Shown here one piece after another: positions 38,781 through 48,092 of a stretch of 64,000 bases of DNA. Source of the stretch: Halomonas ventosae (lineage in GTDB: Bacteria; Pseudomonadota; Gammaproteobacteria; Pseudomonadales; Halomonadaceae); assembly GCF_004361885.1 (NCBI RefSeq), contig NZ_SNWH01000009.1:46284-110283 (forward strand). The letters run 5' to 3'. A program made the position numbers and the translations under genes. The first letter of the stretch is position 1; each line of letters begins with the position of its first letter. The notes beneath the pieces are model-generated. The model did not search any database. It was not told the DNA's origin and saw only the letters and a program-made list of their open reading frames with translations.

Positions 38781-39020
38781 TCAGGCCATCCCCAAGGCAT
38801 CATAACCCGCCCTACTCAGGGTGATACGCTCAGGCTCTTCGCTGCCACGCGTCCGGTTGACCATGATCAACCCCCTCGCCTCCAAGGTATCGATATCTTC
38901 CAGCACCTCCTCCAGCAGGCTGTCCTCACCCGGATGTCCGAACGGAGAGGCCAGGGTCCCGCCATGCTGCAGCACGCGCGCCAGCAGCTCCATCTGGTTT
39001 TCAGTGAGATCGTCGCTCAT
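38781..39020 (-). CDS. Small hypothetical protein, 79 residues
   Basis: This acidic protein (MSDDLTENQMELLARVLQHG at the start) ends with a beta-hairpin-like segment (ERITLSRAGYDALGMA), so it may be a winged-helix-type protein. An AAGGAG ribosome-binding site precedes the ATG at 39020. Function is unknown. It lies upstream of the DksA-like gene on the same strand, 180 bp apart. Confidence 0.7.
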   Translation of the reverse strand: MSDDLTENQMELLARVLQHGGTLASPFGHPGEDSLLEEVLEDIDTLEARGLIMVNRTRGSEEPERITLSRAGYDALGMA

Positions 39021-39323
39021 GCTCGGCTCCTTTGGTGGCCATGAATGCGGTGGCCATGAAAATGAGTGTTGCTCAGTATGGACGAGAGACGCCAAGTGCA
39101 AACGGGGAGGCTCTATCATGTAGGGACGAGCAGATGTCGCACAAGGCATTGACCCCGGCCCTTATCCATGCCATAGTGACGTCAGTTGGTAAGCAAGATG
39201 CATATTGTCAGTAGTAGTCGAATCCTTTCGGTTGTCTGGTTATATCCCCTTGTTTGACCCACTAGCACTCGGGGCATTACCCGGTCATTTGTAACAAGCG
39301 CACAGCGCGAAAGGAGACTCACC
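39021..39323. promoter_or_regulatory. Divergent upstream region of the cold-shock gene
   Basis: This 303 bp region separates the 79-residue gene and the cold-shock gene. It should hold both promoters and the long 5' leader typical of csp mRNAs. I could not identify a -35/-10 pair with confidence. Confidence 0.4.
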
Positions 39324-39527
39324 ATGTCTACTGGCACAGTCAAGTGGTTCAACGACGCAAAAGGCTTCGGCTTCATCACTCCTACCGACGGTGGCGATGA
39401 CCTCTTCGCCCACTTCTCCGAGATCAAGGCAGACGGCTTCAAGTCCCTTCAGGATGGCCAGCAGGTTTCCTTCGATGTGGTTCAGGGCAAGAAAGGCCTG
39501 CAGGCTTCGAACATCGAAGCTCTCTGA
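39324..39527 (+). CDS. Cold-shock protein, CspA family
   Basis: This 67-residue single-domain nucleic-acid-binding protein has RNP1 (KGFGFI) and RNP2 (DLFAHF), starting with [17 protein letters not shown]. Such proteins melt RNA secondary structure in the cytoplasm. A GAAAGGAG ribosome-binding site is present. Length and motifs are typical, but the particular paralogue (CspA, CspD or CapB) cannot be told. Confidence 0.96.
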   Translation: MSTGTVKWFNDAKGFGFITPTDGGDDLFAHFSEIKADGFKSLQDGQQVSFDVVQGKKGLQASNIEAL

Positions 39528-39567
39528 TACCGATCAGACAGACCCATGGCGCCGCAAGACGCCAGCC

Positions 39568-39600
39568 ACCAAGGCCCGCTGATGCGGGCCTTGGTGTTTG
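39568..39600 (+). terminator. Rho-independent terminator of the cold-shock gene
   Basis: A 12-bp stem (ACCAAGGCCCGC and its complement) with a TGAT loop is followed by GTTTGTTTGT, about 41 bp after the stop. Confidence 0.85.
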
Positions 39601-39724
39601 TTTGTGTCCGGATTTCATCCATCAGCAAAGGCCCTCAAGGCTTGCGAGCATATGACCTGTCAGCATTGACCAGAAGTTTAACAGTGCTGCTAGTATAGTC
39701 GCCTTCCTGACCGACACTCCCGCG

Positions 39725-40726
39725 ATGCTAATGACTGAGCTCGACAGAACCTTCTCCGTGGCCCCCATGATGGATTGGACGACCCGCGACTACCGCGCGT
39801 TCGCCCGAACCCTGACTCGGCGCGCCCTGCTCTATACCGAAATGGTGACCACCGGCGCCATCCTGCACGGCAGCCCGCGTAACCGATTCCTCGGCCACGA
39901 CGACGTCGAGCACCCCCTCGCCCTGCAGCTCGGCGGTAGCGACGCCGCCGAGCTCGCCGAGTGTGCGGCCATCGCCGAGGCGTGGGGCTATGATGAGGTC
40001 AACCTTAACGTCGGCTGCCCCAGCGACCGGGTGCAGAACAACCTGATCGGCGCCTGCCTAATGGGCCACCCGCAGAAGGTGGCCGCCGCCGTGCGCGACA
40101 TGCGCGAGGCAGTGTCGATCCCGGTCACGGTCAAGTGCCGCATCGGCATCGACGACCAGGACGAGGATGCCGATCTCGAGCGCTTCATCGCCACCGTCGC
40201 CGACGCTGGCTGCGACACCTTCATCGTGCATGCTCGCAAGGCATGGCTCGAGGGGCTCTCCCCCAAGGAGAATCGCGACGTGCCACCGCTCAATTACGGC
40301 CGTGTCCATCGGCTCAAGGCGAGCCATCCCAAGCTGCACATCGGCATCAATGGCGGCCTTAAGACCCTGGAAGCGTGCCGGGAACAGCTCAATCTCGTGG
40401 ACAGCGTGATGGTCGGTCGCGAAGCCTACCAGAACCCCTGGTTACTGGCTGGCGTCGACGCGGATATCTACGGCGAGCCTGGCCCGGCAGGAAGCCGCCA
40501 CGCCGCAGCCCGCGCGCTGCGCCCCTATATCGCCCGCCGCCTCGGGGAAGGTGCCAAGCTCAATCATGTCACCCGCCACCTGCTGGGGCTCTTCCAGAGC
40601 CAGCCGGGGGGCCGCAAGTTTCGCCGCCACCTCTCCGAGCACGCCCATCGTGAAGGCGCCGGCCTTCAGGTCTTCGACGACGCCCTGGGGCTGGTCCCCA
40701 TACGCGAGGCAGCTCCCGTGCCCTGA
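39725..40726 (+). CDS. dusA: tRNA-dihydrouridine(20/20a) synthase
   Basis: This 333-residue FMN enzyme reduces uridine in the D-loop of tRNA. The family start SVAPMMDWTTRDYRAFAR, the catalytic Cys98 in NLNVGCPSDRVQ and the segments VTVKCRIGID and HIGINGGL fit DusA. The ATG at 39725 lacks a clear ribosome-binding site; the in-frame ATG two codons later is equally possible. A TATAGT at about 39696 may be its -10 element. Confidence 0.95.
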   Translation: MLMTELDRTFSVAPMMDWTTRDYRAFARTLTRRALLYTEMVTTGAILHGSPRNRFLGHDDVEHPLALQLGGSDAAELAECAAIAEAWGYDEVNLNVGCPSDRVQNNLIGACLMGHPQKVAAAVRDMREAVSIPVTVKCRIGIDDQDEDADLERFIATVADAGCDTFIVHARKAWLEGLSPKENRDVPPLNYGRVHRLKASHPKLHIGINGGLKTLEACREQLNLVDSVMVGREAYQNPWLLAGVDADIYGEPGPAGSRHAAARALRPYIARRLGEGAKLNHVTRHLLGLFQSQPGGRKFRRHLSEHAHREGAGLQVFDDALGLVPIREAAPVP

Positions 40727-40774
40727 ATGCGAACGGCGCTCGAGCGCCCGTTACCGACGGCATGGCGAGGCGTG

Positions 40775-41806
40775 TCAATAGAGCGCGTCGGGCGGTGGCT
40801 CTAGGCTGGACTGAAAGTCCTCGATGGCACTTTCGGCCTCCTCGATGGCGTCAAAGCGGGCGATATTAAAGAGCGCCTCACCCTCGTTAGCCAGCGGTAG
40901 TCGACTCATGCCGATGACGATGCCATCAGCTACCGCGCGCACCTCGCCCTCGGCATTGCCGAAGGGGTCGGCCACGCGCCCCAGCAGTTCGCCCTTGGCC
41001 ACCCGGGCACCGAGGCGCACCTGGGGACGCAGGATGCCGTCGATGGGTGCCCGCGCCCAGCTCGAGCCGTTGGCCACCTCCGCAGCCGGCACCGGTCGGC
41101 GGCGATGCTCGCCGGTCAGCATGCCCAGCCGACGCATCACCCGTAGCACGCCCCGCACGCCGGGAGTGATCGCCCACTGATCGAAGCGCAGCGCCTCGCC
41201 GGCCTCGTAGGTAAGCACCGGAATGCCACGGTTCTGGGCGTAGTGACGCAGGCTGCCCTCGCGCAGCTCGGCGTTGAGGATCACCGGCGCCCCGAAGGCG
41301 TTGGCCATGCGTTCGGTGTCACCCTCCCTCGTCAGCTGGGCACGAATCTGCGGCAGGTTGGTGCGGTGGATAGCGCCAGTGTGCAGGTCGATGATGTGAC
41401 TGGCGTGATCGACGATCTGCTCGCGGAACAGCGCTGCCACACGGCCACCTAAGGAGCCTGACTCGCTGCCCGGAAAGCACCGATTGAGGTCGCGGCGGTC
41501 CGGCAAGTAGCGGCTGTGCTGCACGAAACCGAAAACATTGACGATCGGCACTGCAATCAGGGTACCGCGCAATCCCTGTATCTGCTTCGAGCGCAGCAGG
41601 CGACGCACGATCTCCACGCCGTTGATCTCATCGCCATGGATCCCGCCGCACACCAGCAGCACTGGGCCCGACTGACGTCCATGCACCACCTCGACGGGAA
41701 TGTAGAGTGGTGCATGGGTATATAAGCGCGCCACCGGCACGTCGATCAGGGTACGCGAACCCGCCGCCACGCGGATATCGGCAAGTTCGAAGGGGGCACG
41801 AGCCAT
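40775..41806 (-). CDS. Succinylglutamate desuccinylase/aspartoacylase family protein
   Basis: This 343-residue protein belongs to the M14-like AstE/ASPA family of zinc deacylases. Zinc ligands are expected in CGGIHGDEINGVEI and in IIDLHTGA; the catalytic Glu is probably the one in TYEAGEA. The C-terminal part (GILRPQVRLGARVAKGELLG) looks like a barrel-sandwich domain. I chose the ATG at 41806 because AAGGAG lies seven bases before it. The substrate is unknown; it is not within an arginine-degradation (ast) operon. Confidence 0.88.
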   Translation of the reverse strand: MARAPFELADIRVAAGSRTLIDVPVARLYTHAPLYIPVEVVHGRQSGPVLLVCGGIHGDEINGVEIVRRLLRSKQIQGLRGTLIAVPIVNVFGFVQHSRYLPDRRDLNRCFPGSESGSLGGRVAALFREQIVDHASHIIDLHTGAIHRTNLPQIRAQLTREGDTERMANAFGAPVILNAELREGSLRHYAQNRGIPVLTYEAGEALRFDQWAITPGVRGVLRVMRRLGMLTGEHRRRPVPAAEVANGSSWARAPIDGILRPQVRLGARVAKGELLGRVADPFGNAEGEVRAVADGIVIGMSRLPLANEGEALFNIARFDAIEEAESAIEDFQSSLEPPPDALY

Positions 41807-41907
41807 GGCCGCTCCTTGCATCACAAAACAGGGTTTTTCAAGGCTTCCTTATACGCTACTGCCGCACCAAAGACGAGAGCGTGCGACCGGATCGGCAGGT
41901 TGCCATC

Positions 41908-41927
41908 TATACAAGAGTGTATGTAAG
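41908..41927 (+). promoter_or_regulatory. AcrR/TtgR-type operator candidate before the repressor gene
   Basis: The dyad ATACA-N4-TGTAT (41909-41922) continues into TGTATGTAAG (41918-41927). That ten-mer occurs in inverse orientation (CTTACATACA) before the tolC-like gene. It lies about 80 bp upstream of the repressor start, suggesting autoregulation. Confidence 0.55.
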
Positions 41928-41936
41928 TAGCGAGAC

Positions 41937-41968
41937 AACTCGGATAGAACAAGAGAACTCGGATAGAA
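41937..41968 (+). repeat. Direct repeat in the repressor leader
   Basis: The 13-mer AACTCGGATAGAA occurs twice with a 19-bp period between the operator candidate and the repressor start. Each copy contains a -10-like TAGAAC or TAGAAT. Confidence 0.7.
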
Positions 41969-42004
41969 TAAAGGCATCAACAAAACGCTGGAGAGCCCGC
42001 TTAC

Positions 42005-42628
42005 ATGGCCAGACACACCAAGACTGAGGCCGCCGCCACGCGGGAAGCACTACTCGACGCCGCCGAGGAGGTCTTCCTCAAAAAGGGCGTCGCACGTACT
42101 TCTCTGGAACAGATCGCCCGTCATGCCGACATGACCCGCGGCGCCATCTACTGGCACTTTCGCAACAAAGCCGACCTTTTCCAGGCCATGCTGCAGCGCG
42201 TTCGCATGCCCTTCCAGGAGCTGGTGGAGGAAATCGGCGACCCGAGCGTTACCGAGCGTCCCCTCGAGGCGATCCGCCTGGCCTGCCTGAAGGGTTTCGA
42301 GCGCCTCGAGCAGCCCCGCTATCGGCGCGTGCATGCCATCCTTGTCCACCATTGCGAGGTCTTCGGCGATATCGACCCGTTGGCCATGCAGAACGAGATG
42401 GCCGAGGAAGCCTGCGGTGCCCTGGCCGATTACTTCACCTGCGCGGCCCGGCTGGGTCAGTTGCGTTCGGGGCTCGACCCCGAGGTGGCCGGCGAGCTGT
42501 TGCAGGCGATGCTCGGCGGGCTCTTCTACGATTGGCTGCGCAACCACGAGCAATTTTCGCTTCTTGAACGCGGCACGCTGCTGCTGGATACCGAACTGGC
42601 ATTGATGCGTGCCACGGCGTCAGGATGA
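42005..42628 (+). CDS. TetR-family repressor, AcrR/TtgR type
   Basis: This 207-residue regulator starts with the family pattern RHTKTEAAATREALLDAAEEVF and has the helix-turn-helix TSLEQIARHADMTRGAIYWHF. The C-terminal ligand domain resembles TtgR/AcrR/MexR2-type efflux repressors. It lies 0.9 kb from the RND efflux genes and is separated from them by a YqiJ-like gene. Operator-like sequences occur upstream of itself, tolC, acrA and lpxR. Its 3' end overlaps the convergent YqiJ-like gene by nine bases. It is expected to release DNA on binding hydrophobic compounds. Confidence 0.93.
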   Translation: MARHTKTEAAATREALLDAAEEVFLKKGVARTSLEQIARHADMTRGAIYWHFRNKADLFQAMLQRVRMPFQELVEEIGDPSVTERPLEAIRLACLKGFERLEQPRYRRVHAILVHHCEVFGDIDPLAMQNEMAEEACGALADYFTCAARLGQLRSGLDPEVAGELLQAMLGGLFYDWLRNHEQFSLLERGTLLLDTELALMRATASG

Positions 42629-43309
42629 GGCCGCGGCGCCGTCCCTCCCCCGGCCACCCCGCTCCTGGCGCAGGCGCAGCCGGCTGAGGTGGGCCCGTGC
42701 CTCGCGATACTCGACCTCCGGCACGCTGCGGTAGGCGTCCTCCCCGGCCACGTACTTGACCAGCACCCGACGCTCGCCGACCTGCGGCAGGTTGCCGGGC
42801 TTGCCATGCAGGCGCACCTGCCATGCCGGGTCGTCGACCAGTCTCGCCGTGGCCCAGCCATCGGCATCCGCCTCTTCCCTCACCTCTACCTTTTCGCCCA
42901 GCAGGCAGCGCCGCTGCAGAGCATGACGATGGAACCAGCGATGCAGGCCATGGCACAACGCCGCGGCCAGCGGCGAGGCGAGCGCGAAGGCTCCCCATAG
43001 CACCGCCACCCCGACCGGGATACGGAACAGCCCCAGCGGCAGCCAGCGCAGCACGGCGAGTTCCACCCCCAGGCTGATGGCCCCCGCCAGTACCAGCAGC
43101 ACCGTCAACGCGAAGGAGGCCGGCACCCCGGCGAAACCCAGTGCCACCAAAGTGCTGGCCAGGTGGTCGCCCTTGAGGCTATCGTGTTCGAAGAATTCTA
43201 CCGGTGCCAGTCGCAAGACTACCAGCAGCCAGTAGAGGGCGGTGAGTGCCAGCAGCGCGCTAAACAACACCACCGGGAAGCTCAGGGCAATCTGTCGTAC
43301 GTTTTCCAT
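42620..43309 (-). CDS. YqiJ-like membrane protein with OB-fold tail
   Basis: This 229-residue protein has hydrophobic segments at about 10-32, 50-75 and 85-120 and a soluble C-terminal part. The N-terminus (LSFPVVLFSALLALTALYWLLV) resembles the YqiJ/DUF1449 family, whose C-terminus is an NfeD-like OB fold (GEKVEVREEAD, GERRVLVKYVAGEDAYRSV). In E. coli YqiJ pairs with the flotillin YqiK; no flotillin gene is next to it here. The match is by eye. Confidence 0.7.
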   Translation of the reverse strand: MENVRQIALSFPVVLFSALLALTALYWLLVVLRLAPVEFFEHDSLKGDHLASTLVALGFAGVPASFALTVLLVLAGAISLGVELAVLRWLPLGLFRIPVGVAVLWGAFALASPLAAALCHGLHRWFHRHALQRRCLLGEKVEVREEADADGWATARLVDDPAWQVRLHGKPGNLPQVGERRVLVKYVAGEDAYRSVPEVEYREARAHLSRLRLRQERGGRGRDGAAASS

Positions 43310-43442
43310 GGGGGACCTCCCGGCAATACTTTGCCAACGAATGAGTCTCTCTTTACAGCGTAGACCATGGTGGGAGTAGAACGCACCGCCCTGATGTGAG
43401 TCATGGACCGGTTCGCAAGTGCACCGGCCGGCCCTTGATAGG

Positions 43443-43477
43443 AAAAAGGGGCGCCCGCGATGCGGGCGCCCCTTTTA
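43443..43477. terminator. Bidirectional terminator after the efflux operon
   Basis: A perfect 15-bp stem (AAAAGGGGCGCCCGC and its complement) with a 3-base loop has T-tracts on both strands. It ends the tolC-acrA-acrB transcript on the minus strand. Confidence 0.9.
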
Positions 43478-43524
43478 TTGTTGCGTGATGCCATGGGGCC
43501 AGCGCCAGGCTTTTGCCTCAGGCT

Positions 43525-46500
43525 TCAAGGCTGGTCTGTACCTGCCACCTGGCGATGCTCTCCGCCACCTCCCAACACCTTGCGCTGCAGCCAGTCAGAA
43601 ACCACCGCGATCATGGCATAGAAGGTCGGCACGAAGAGACTTCCCAACATCGCCACAGCCCCCATGCCCATGGCAACGGTGGTGCCGATATGGTGGCTAC
43701 TGGTATCGCTCGCCCCAGTGGCCAGTGCCAAAGGCAGGGTGCCGAGGATGAAGGCCAGCGAGGTCATCACGATGGGCCGGAAGCGCAGTTGGGCCGCCGT
43801 GATGGCCGCCTCGCGGATCGACTTGCCCTCCTCCTTACGCTGCAGCTCGGCAAACTCGACGATCAGGATGGCGTTCTTGGCCGCCAGCCCCACCACCACC
43901 AGCATGCCGATCTCCACGTAAACACTGATGTCGAGCCCACGCAGGGCGATGCCGCCGATGCCACCGAGGAACGCAAACGGGGTCGCGGTGAGCACCGCCA
44001 GCGGCAGCGACCAGCTCTCGTACTGGGCCGCCAGGATCAGGAACACCATCAGCAGACCAAAGACGATCGCCAGATTGGCAGTACTGCCCATCTGTGTCTC
44101 CTGGTAGGCGGTGCCGGTCCAGCCCATGCCCCAGTCGCTGCCCAGGGTCTGCTGGACGATCTCCTCCATGGCGGCGATCGCCTCGCCGGAGCTGTAGCCC
44201 GGTGCCGGGCTGCCCTGGAACTGGGCGCCCAGATAGACCCCGAAGCGCGATACCACCGTCGGCTTGGCCTGGCGCTCGAGGGTCACGAACTCCGAGAGCG
44301 GGATCCGCTCGCCGTTGCCGCCGCGCACATAGACGTTGTTGATGTCGTCCGGGGTCCGGCGAAACTCGTCCTCGTTCTGCAGGTAGACCTGGAAGTTGCG
44401 GTTCTGGTAGCTGAAGTAGTTGACGAAGCCGTTGCCGAAGGTATTCGACAGGGTAGCGTTGAGGTCTTCCAGCGCCACACCGTAGCTGAGCGCTTTCTGC
44501 TGGTCGATCTCGGCCCGGTAGCCCGGCACGTTGACGTTGAAGGTGGTGAACACCCGCTGCAGGGCCGGATGCTCGTCCGCGGCCTGCATCACTTTCATCG
44601 AAGCCTGGAACAACTCCTCGGAATTCGCCCCCTCGAAGGACTGCAGGTAGCCGGTAAAGCCCCCGGTGGTGGAGAGCCCAACGATCGGCGGCATGTTGAA
44701 GGCCATCGCCGAGCCGCCGGGCACCTGGGCGCCGAGCTGCATGATCCTGCCTACCAGCTCTTCGGCAGTGAGCTCGCGCTCGTCCCAGGGGTCCATGTTG
44801 ATGAACATCACGCCCCGCGCGGTGTTCACGGCGCTAGAGAGGATGTCATAGCCGGCCACCGCGGAGCTGTACTGGACCCCCTCAATCGCCTCGACGCGGC
44901 TGCTCAGCTCGGCCATGTAATCCTGGGTGCGCGCCAGGGAGGCGGAATCCGGCAACTGCACGCTGGCCAGCACGATGCCCTGGTCGGTTTCCGGCACCAG
45001 GGACGAGGGCGTGATCTGATAGAGCCACCAGGAGCCACCGATCACCAGCCCCGTTAGCAACAGCGCCAGGCCCCAGAAGCGCACCAGGGCCTTGACCACC
45101 CACATGTAGGCAGCGGTGATGGCGGCGAACAAGCGATCGAAGAGACGCAGCGGCGTGTAGACAGCCCGCATCAGCCTTGATTGCCCCACCGTCGGCTTGT
45201 GCTTGATGAAGATCGCCGACAGGGCCGGGGTGAAGGTCAACGCCATCAGCGCCGAGAAGGTCACCGAGATTGCCACAGTCAGCGCGAACTGCTGATAGAT
45301 CTGGCCGGTAAACCCGCCCAGGAAGGCTACCGGCACGAACACCGCCGCCATGATCAGCGAGGTGGCAATGACCGGGCCGCCCACCTCCTTCATGGCGCGG
45401 ATAGTGGCCTGGGTGACGGTGATCTCCTCGTCCTCGCTGAGCACCCGCTCGACATTCTCCACCACCAGGATGGCGTCGTCCACCACGATGCCGATCGCGA
45501 GCACCAGGGCGAACAGCGTCAGCAGGTTGATGGAGAAGCCGAAGGCGAAGAAGCCGGCGAAGGTCGCCAGCACCGAGACCGGCACCACCGACATGGCAAT
45601 GATCGTGAAACGCCAGTTCTGCAGGAACACGAACAGGATCACCGCAACGATCAGGAAGGCCTCGATGAAGGTTTTTATAACCGTCTCTACCGAGGCATCG
45701 ATGAACAGCGTGGTGTCATAGGGCACCACGTACTCCAACCCCGGCGGGAAGCGGCCTTCCAGTTCCTCCATGGTCGCCTTGACGGTTTCGGCCGTTTCCA
45801 ACGCATTGGCGCCGGGCTGCTGATTGATGATGATCGGCGTCATCGTCGCGCCATTCAGGCGCGCATCGATAGCATAGAAGGAAGCACCCAGCTCGATACG
45901 CGCCACATCCTGCAGGCGCAGCGACGAGCCATCCGGATTGGTACGCAGGAATATCTCGCGGAAGTCGTCGACGTCGCTGAGTCGTCCGCCCGCGGTGATG
46001 GTGTAGGTGAAAGCGCGAGGGTCCTTCTGCGGCGTGGCCGCTAGGCTGCCCGCTGGCACTTCAGTGTTCTGGGCACGGATGGCGGCAGCTACCTCGGTGG
46101 GGGTCAGATCGTACTGGGCCAGCTTGTTCGGGTCCATCCAGATGCGCATGGCGAACTCGCCGCCGCCCAGCACCTCGGCATTACCAACACCTGGTACCTG
46201 GCGCAACTCGTCGAGAATGTTGAGGGTGGCGTAGTTCTGCATGTAGATGCGGTTGTAGTCACCCTCTGGAGAGATAAGCGCCACCAGCATCAGGATCGAG
46301 CTGGAGCTCAGCTCCACGGTGACGCCCTGGTCCTGCACCTCCTCGGGCAGCTGCGACAGCGCCCCCTGGACGCGGTTGTTGACGTTGATGGTATTGATGT
46401 CGCCGTCGGTGCCGATGTTGAACGCCACGCTGAGGCTCATGGTGCCGTTGTCGGCGCTGGTCGAGGTCATGTAGAGCATGTTCTCGACGCCGTTGATCGC

Positions 46501-46707
46501 CTCAGCCAGGGGAGCGGCCACCGTCTGGGCCACGGTCTCGGCATCGGCGCCGGGGAACTGGGCCTGCACCGAGACCGTGGGCGGCACCACACTCGGGTAC
46601 TGCTCAATTGGCAGCACCCGCATGCTCATCACCCCAATCAACGTCAGGATGATCGCCAGCACCGTGGCGAAGACCGGCCGCTGGATGAAGAAATTGGAGA
46701 ACGGCAT
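43525..46707 (-). CDS. RND multidrug efflux pump, AcrB/MexB type
   Basis: This 1060-residue inner-membrane proton antiporter expels drugs and detergents through the periplasmic adaptor and TolC-type channel. It begins with the HAE1 signature FFIQRPVFATVLAIILTLIG. The proton-relay Asp pair is in GIVVDDAILVVENVER, and two large periplasmic loops (porter and docking domains) lie after helices 1 and 7. Length and two-fold symmetry fit AcrB (1049 residues). Its start overlaps the adaptor gene stop by one base, so both are coupled. Confidence 0.96.
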   Translation of the reverse strand: MPFSNFFIQRPVFATVLAIILTLIGVMSMRVLPIEQYPSVVPPTVSVQAQFPGADAETVAQTVAAPLAEAINGVENMLYMTSTSADNGTMSLSVAFNIGTDGDINTINVNNRVQGALSQLPEEVQDQGVTVELSSSSILMLVALISPEGDYNRIYMQNYATLNILDELRQVPGVGNAEVLGGGEFAMRIWMDPNKLAQYDLTPTEVAAAIRAQNTEVPAGSLAATPQKDPRAFTYTITAGGRLSDVDDFREIFLRTNPDGSSLRLQDVARIELGASFYAIDARLNGATMTPIIINQQPGANALETAETVKATMEELEGRFPPGLEYVVPYDTTLFIDASVETVIKTFIEAFLIVAVILFVFLQNWRFTIIAMSVVPVSVLATFAGFFAFGFSINLLTLFALVLAIGIVVDDAILVVENVERVLSEDEEITVTQATIRAMKEVGGPVIATSLIMAAVFVPVAFLGGFTGQIYQQFALTVAISVTFSALMALTFTPALSAIFIKHKPTVGQSRLMRAVYTPLRLFDRLFAAITAAYMWVVKALVRFWGLALLLTGLVIGGSWWLYQITPSSLVPETDQGIVLASVQLPDSASLARTQDYMAELSSRVEAIEGVQYSSAVAGYDILSSAVNTARGVMFINMDPWDERELTAEELVGRIMQLGAQVPGGSAMAFNMPPIVGLSTTGGFTGYLQSFEGANSEELFQASMKVMQAADEHPALQRVFTTFNVNVPGYRAEIDQQKALSYGVALEDLNATLSNTFGNGFVNYFSYQNRNFQVYLQNEDEFRRTPDDINNVYVRGGNGERIPLSEFVTLERQAKPTVVSRFGVYLGAQFQGSPAPGYSSGEAIAAMEEIVQQTLGSDWGMGWTGTAYQETQMGSTANLAIVFGLLMVFLILAAQYESWSLPLAVLTATPFAFLGGIGGIALRGLDISVYVEIGMLVVVGLAAKNAILIVEFAELQRKEEGKSIREAAITAAQLRFRPIVMTSLAFILGTLPLALATGASDTSSHHIGTTVAMGMGAVAMLGSLFVPTFYAMIAVVSDWLQRKVLGGGGEHRQVAGTDQP

Positions 46708-48005
46708 CAGCTGTCGCCTCCGTCGGCCTTATCAGACGCTGCCTCGGCGCCGGACGCCGTATCAGCCTGGCCACGCTGTGCGTCGGCACTTTTGGGCGCG
46801 CCAGCACTCTGCTGCCGCTTCCCGGTCTGCATGGCGCGCTCCATCAGTGCCTGGGCGTCGCCATTGAAGGGCTGGGGATCGATGGCCGTGCCTGGTTCGA
46901 TGCCGGCGAGGTTGCCGACCACCACCCGCTCGCCAGCTTCAAGGCCGCCGCGGATGATCTGCCAGGGACCCGCCACCTCGCCCAGCTCCACGGTGCGGGC
47001 CCGGGCAACATTCTGCTCATCAAGCACGAACACCTGGGGGCCCATCAGTCCCTGGCCGATGGCTATCTCGGGTACCGCCAGCACGTTAAAGCGCTTGAGA
47101 CCCTTCAGGCTCACCTGCACGAACTGGCCGGGCAGCACGCGACCCCCCGGGTTGGCAAAGGTGGCACTGGCCTGGACAGTGCTGGTAGCCTCATCTACCC
47201 GAGAGCCTAGGAATTCGAGGCGCCCCTCTAAGGTGGGGCTCTCGCCCTCGGAACCTTCCTCACCGGGCACGCGAAGCACGGCGGTGATCGTCTCGACGGA
47301 CTCCTCGCCTAGCTGGCGGCGCAGGGCGAAGGCGTCCTCCTGGGGTAGCTGGAAGCGAACCTCGATGGGATCGAGGGGCGTGATGATGGCGAGTTCAGTG
47401 CCCGGGTTGACCAGGTTGCCGACATTGACGCGGCTGAGGCTGATCCGGCCCGACACCGGTGCGGTCACCTCGGCATAGTCCAGGTCGATCTGGGCGCTGG
47501 CAAGGGCGGCCTCGGCCTGGGCGACCCGGGCCTGGGCAACACGCATATCCGCCAGCGCTTGGTCGTACTGTTGCCGACTCACCGAGTTCTGGCTCAGCAG
47601 CCGCTCGAAACGCTCAGCATCCCGCTGGGCCCGGGCCAACTCGGCGCGAGCGCTCTGCAGATCTGCCTCGCGCTGGTTGACCACGGCCTGGTAGAGGTCC
47701 GGCTCGATGGTGTAGAGATTCTGCCCCTCTTCCACCAACTGACCGGGCTCAAAACGGCGCTGCTCGAGGAAACCCGTGACACGGGCCACCAGAATGACCT
47801 CTTTATCGCTGCGCAGCAAAGAAGGGTAGGTCTTATCCAAGGGGATATCTTGGCGGGCGATGGTCGTCACTTCAACCGGATGCGGCGGCTGCTCCTGGTT
47901 GCCGGCAGCCTGCTGGGGGGCTTGCTCCTGGCCACAGGCAGCCAGCAACAGGGCCGCGGCAAAGACGAGCAGGTTCGTCCGGCCGTGTCGGAAAAACATT
48001 TTCAT
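46707..48005 (-). CDS. RND efflux periplasmic adaptor, AcrA/MexA type lipoprotein
   Basis: This 432-residue adaptor has a lipobox LAAC (Cys24), a barrel-sandwich hybrid domain (FEPGQLVEEGQNLYTIEP and VTAPVSGRISLSRVNVGNLV), a long alpha-hairpin in between (about residues 105-170), and a beta-barrel with PLDPIEVRFQLPQED. A Ser/Ala/Gly-rich tail follows. The ATG at 48005 gives a proper signal peptide; the open frame further upstream crosses the operator. It starts 45 bp after a 24-bp palindrome. Confidence 0.94.
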   Translation of the reverse strand: MKMFFRHGRTNLLVFAAALLLAACGQEQAPQQAAGNQEQPPHPVEVTTIARQDIPLDKTYPSLLRSDKEVILVARVTGFLEQRRFEPGQLVEEGQNLYTIEPDLYQAVVNQREADLQSARAELARAQRDAERFERLLSQNSVSRQQYDQALADMRVAQARVAQAEAALASAQIDLDYAEVTAPVSGRISLSRVNVGNLVNPGTELAIITPLDPIEVRFQLPQEDAFALRRQLGEESVETITAVLRVPGEEGSEGESPTLEGRLEFLGSRVDEATSTVQASATFANPGGRVLPGQFVQVSLKGLKRFNVLAVPEIAIGQGLMGPQVFVLDEQNVARARTVELGEVAGPWQIIRGGLEAGERVVVGNLAGIEPGTAIDPQPFNGDAQALMERAMQTGKRQQSAGAPKSADAQRGQADTASGAEAASDKADGGDS

Positions 48006-48049
48006 AGTGTCGGTCGTTCCCGTTGGCGTCGTCAGAGGTAAACAAATCC

Positions 48050-48073
48050 TACATCCATACATGTATGGATGTA
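48050..48073. promoter_or_regulatory. 24-bp perfect palindrome, operator of the acrA-type gene
   Basis: The half-site TACATCCATACA is followed directly by its exact reverse complement. It lies between the tolC stop and the acrA start. The sequence resembles the E. coli AcrR site family (TACATACA / TGTATGTA). On the minus strand a TTTAGC hexamer lies 17 bp before CATACA in the palindrome, so the operator may overlap the promoter. Confidence 0.75.
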
Positions 48074-48092
48074 AATTTTAGACTGCTAAACA

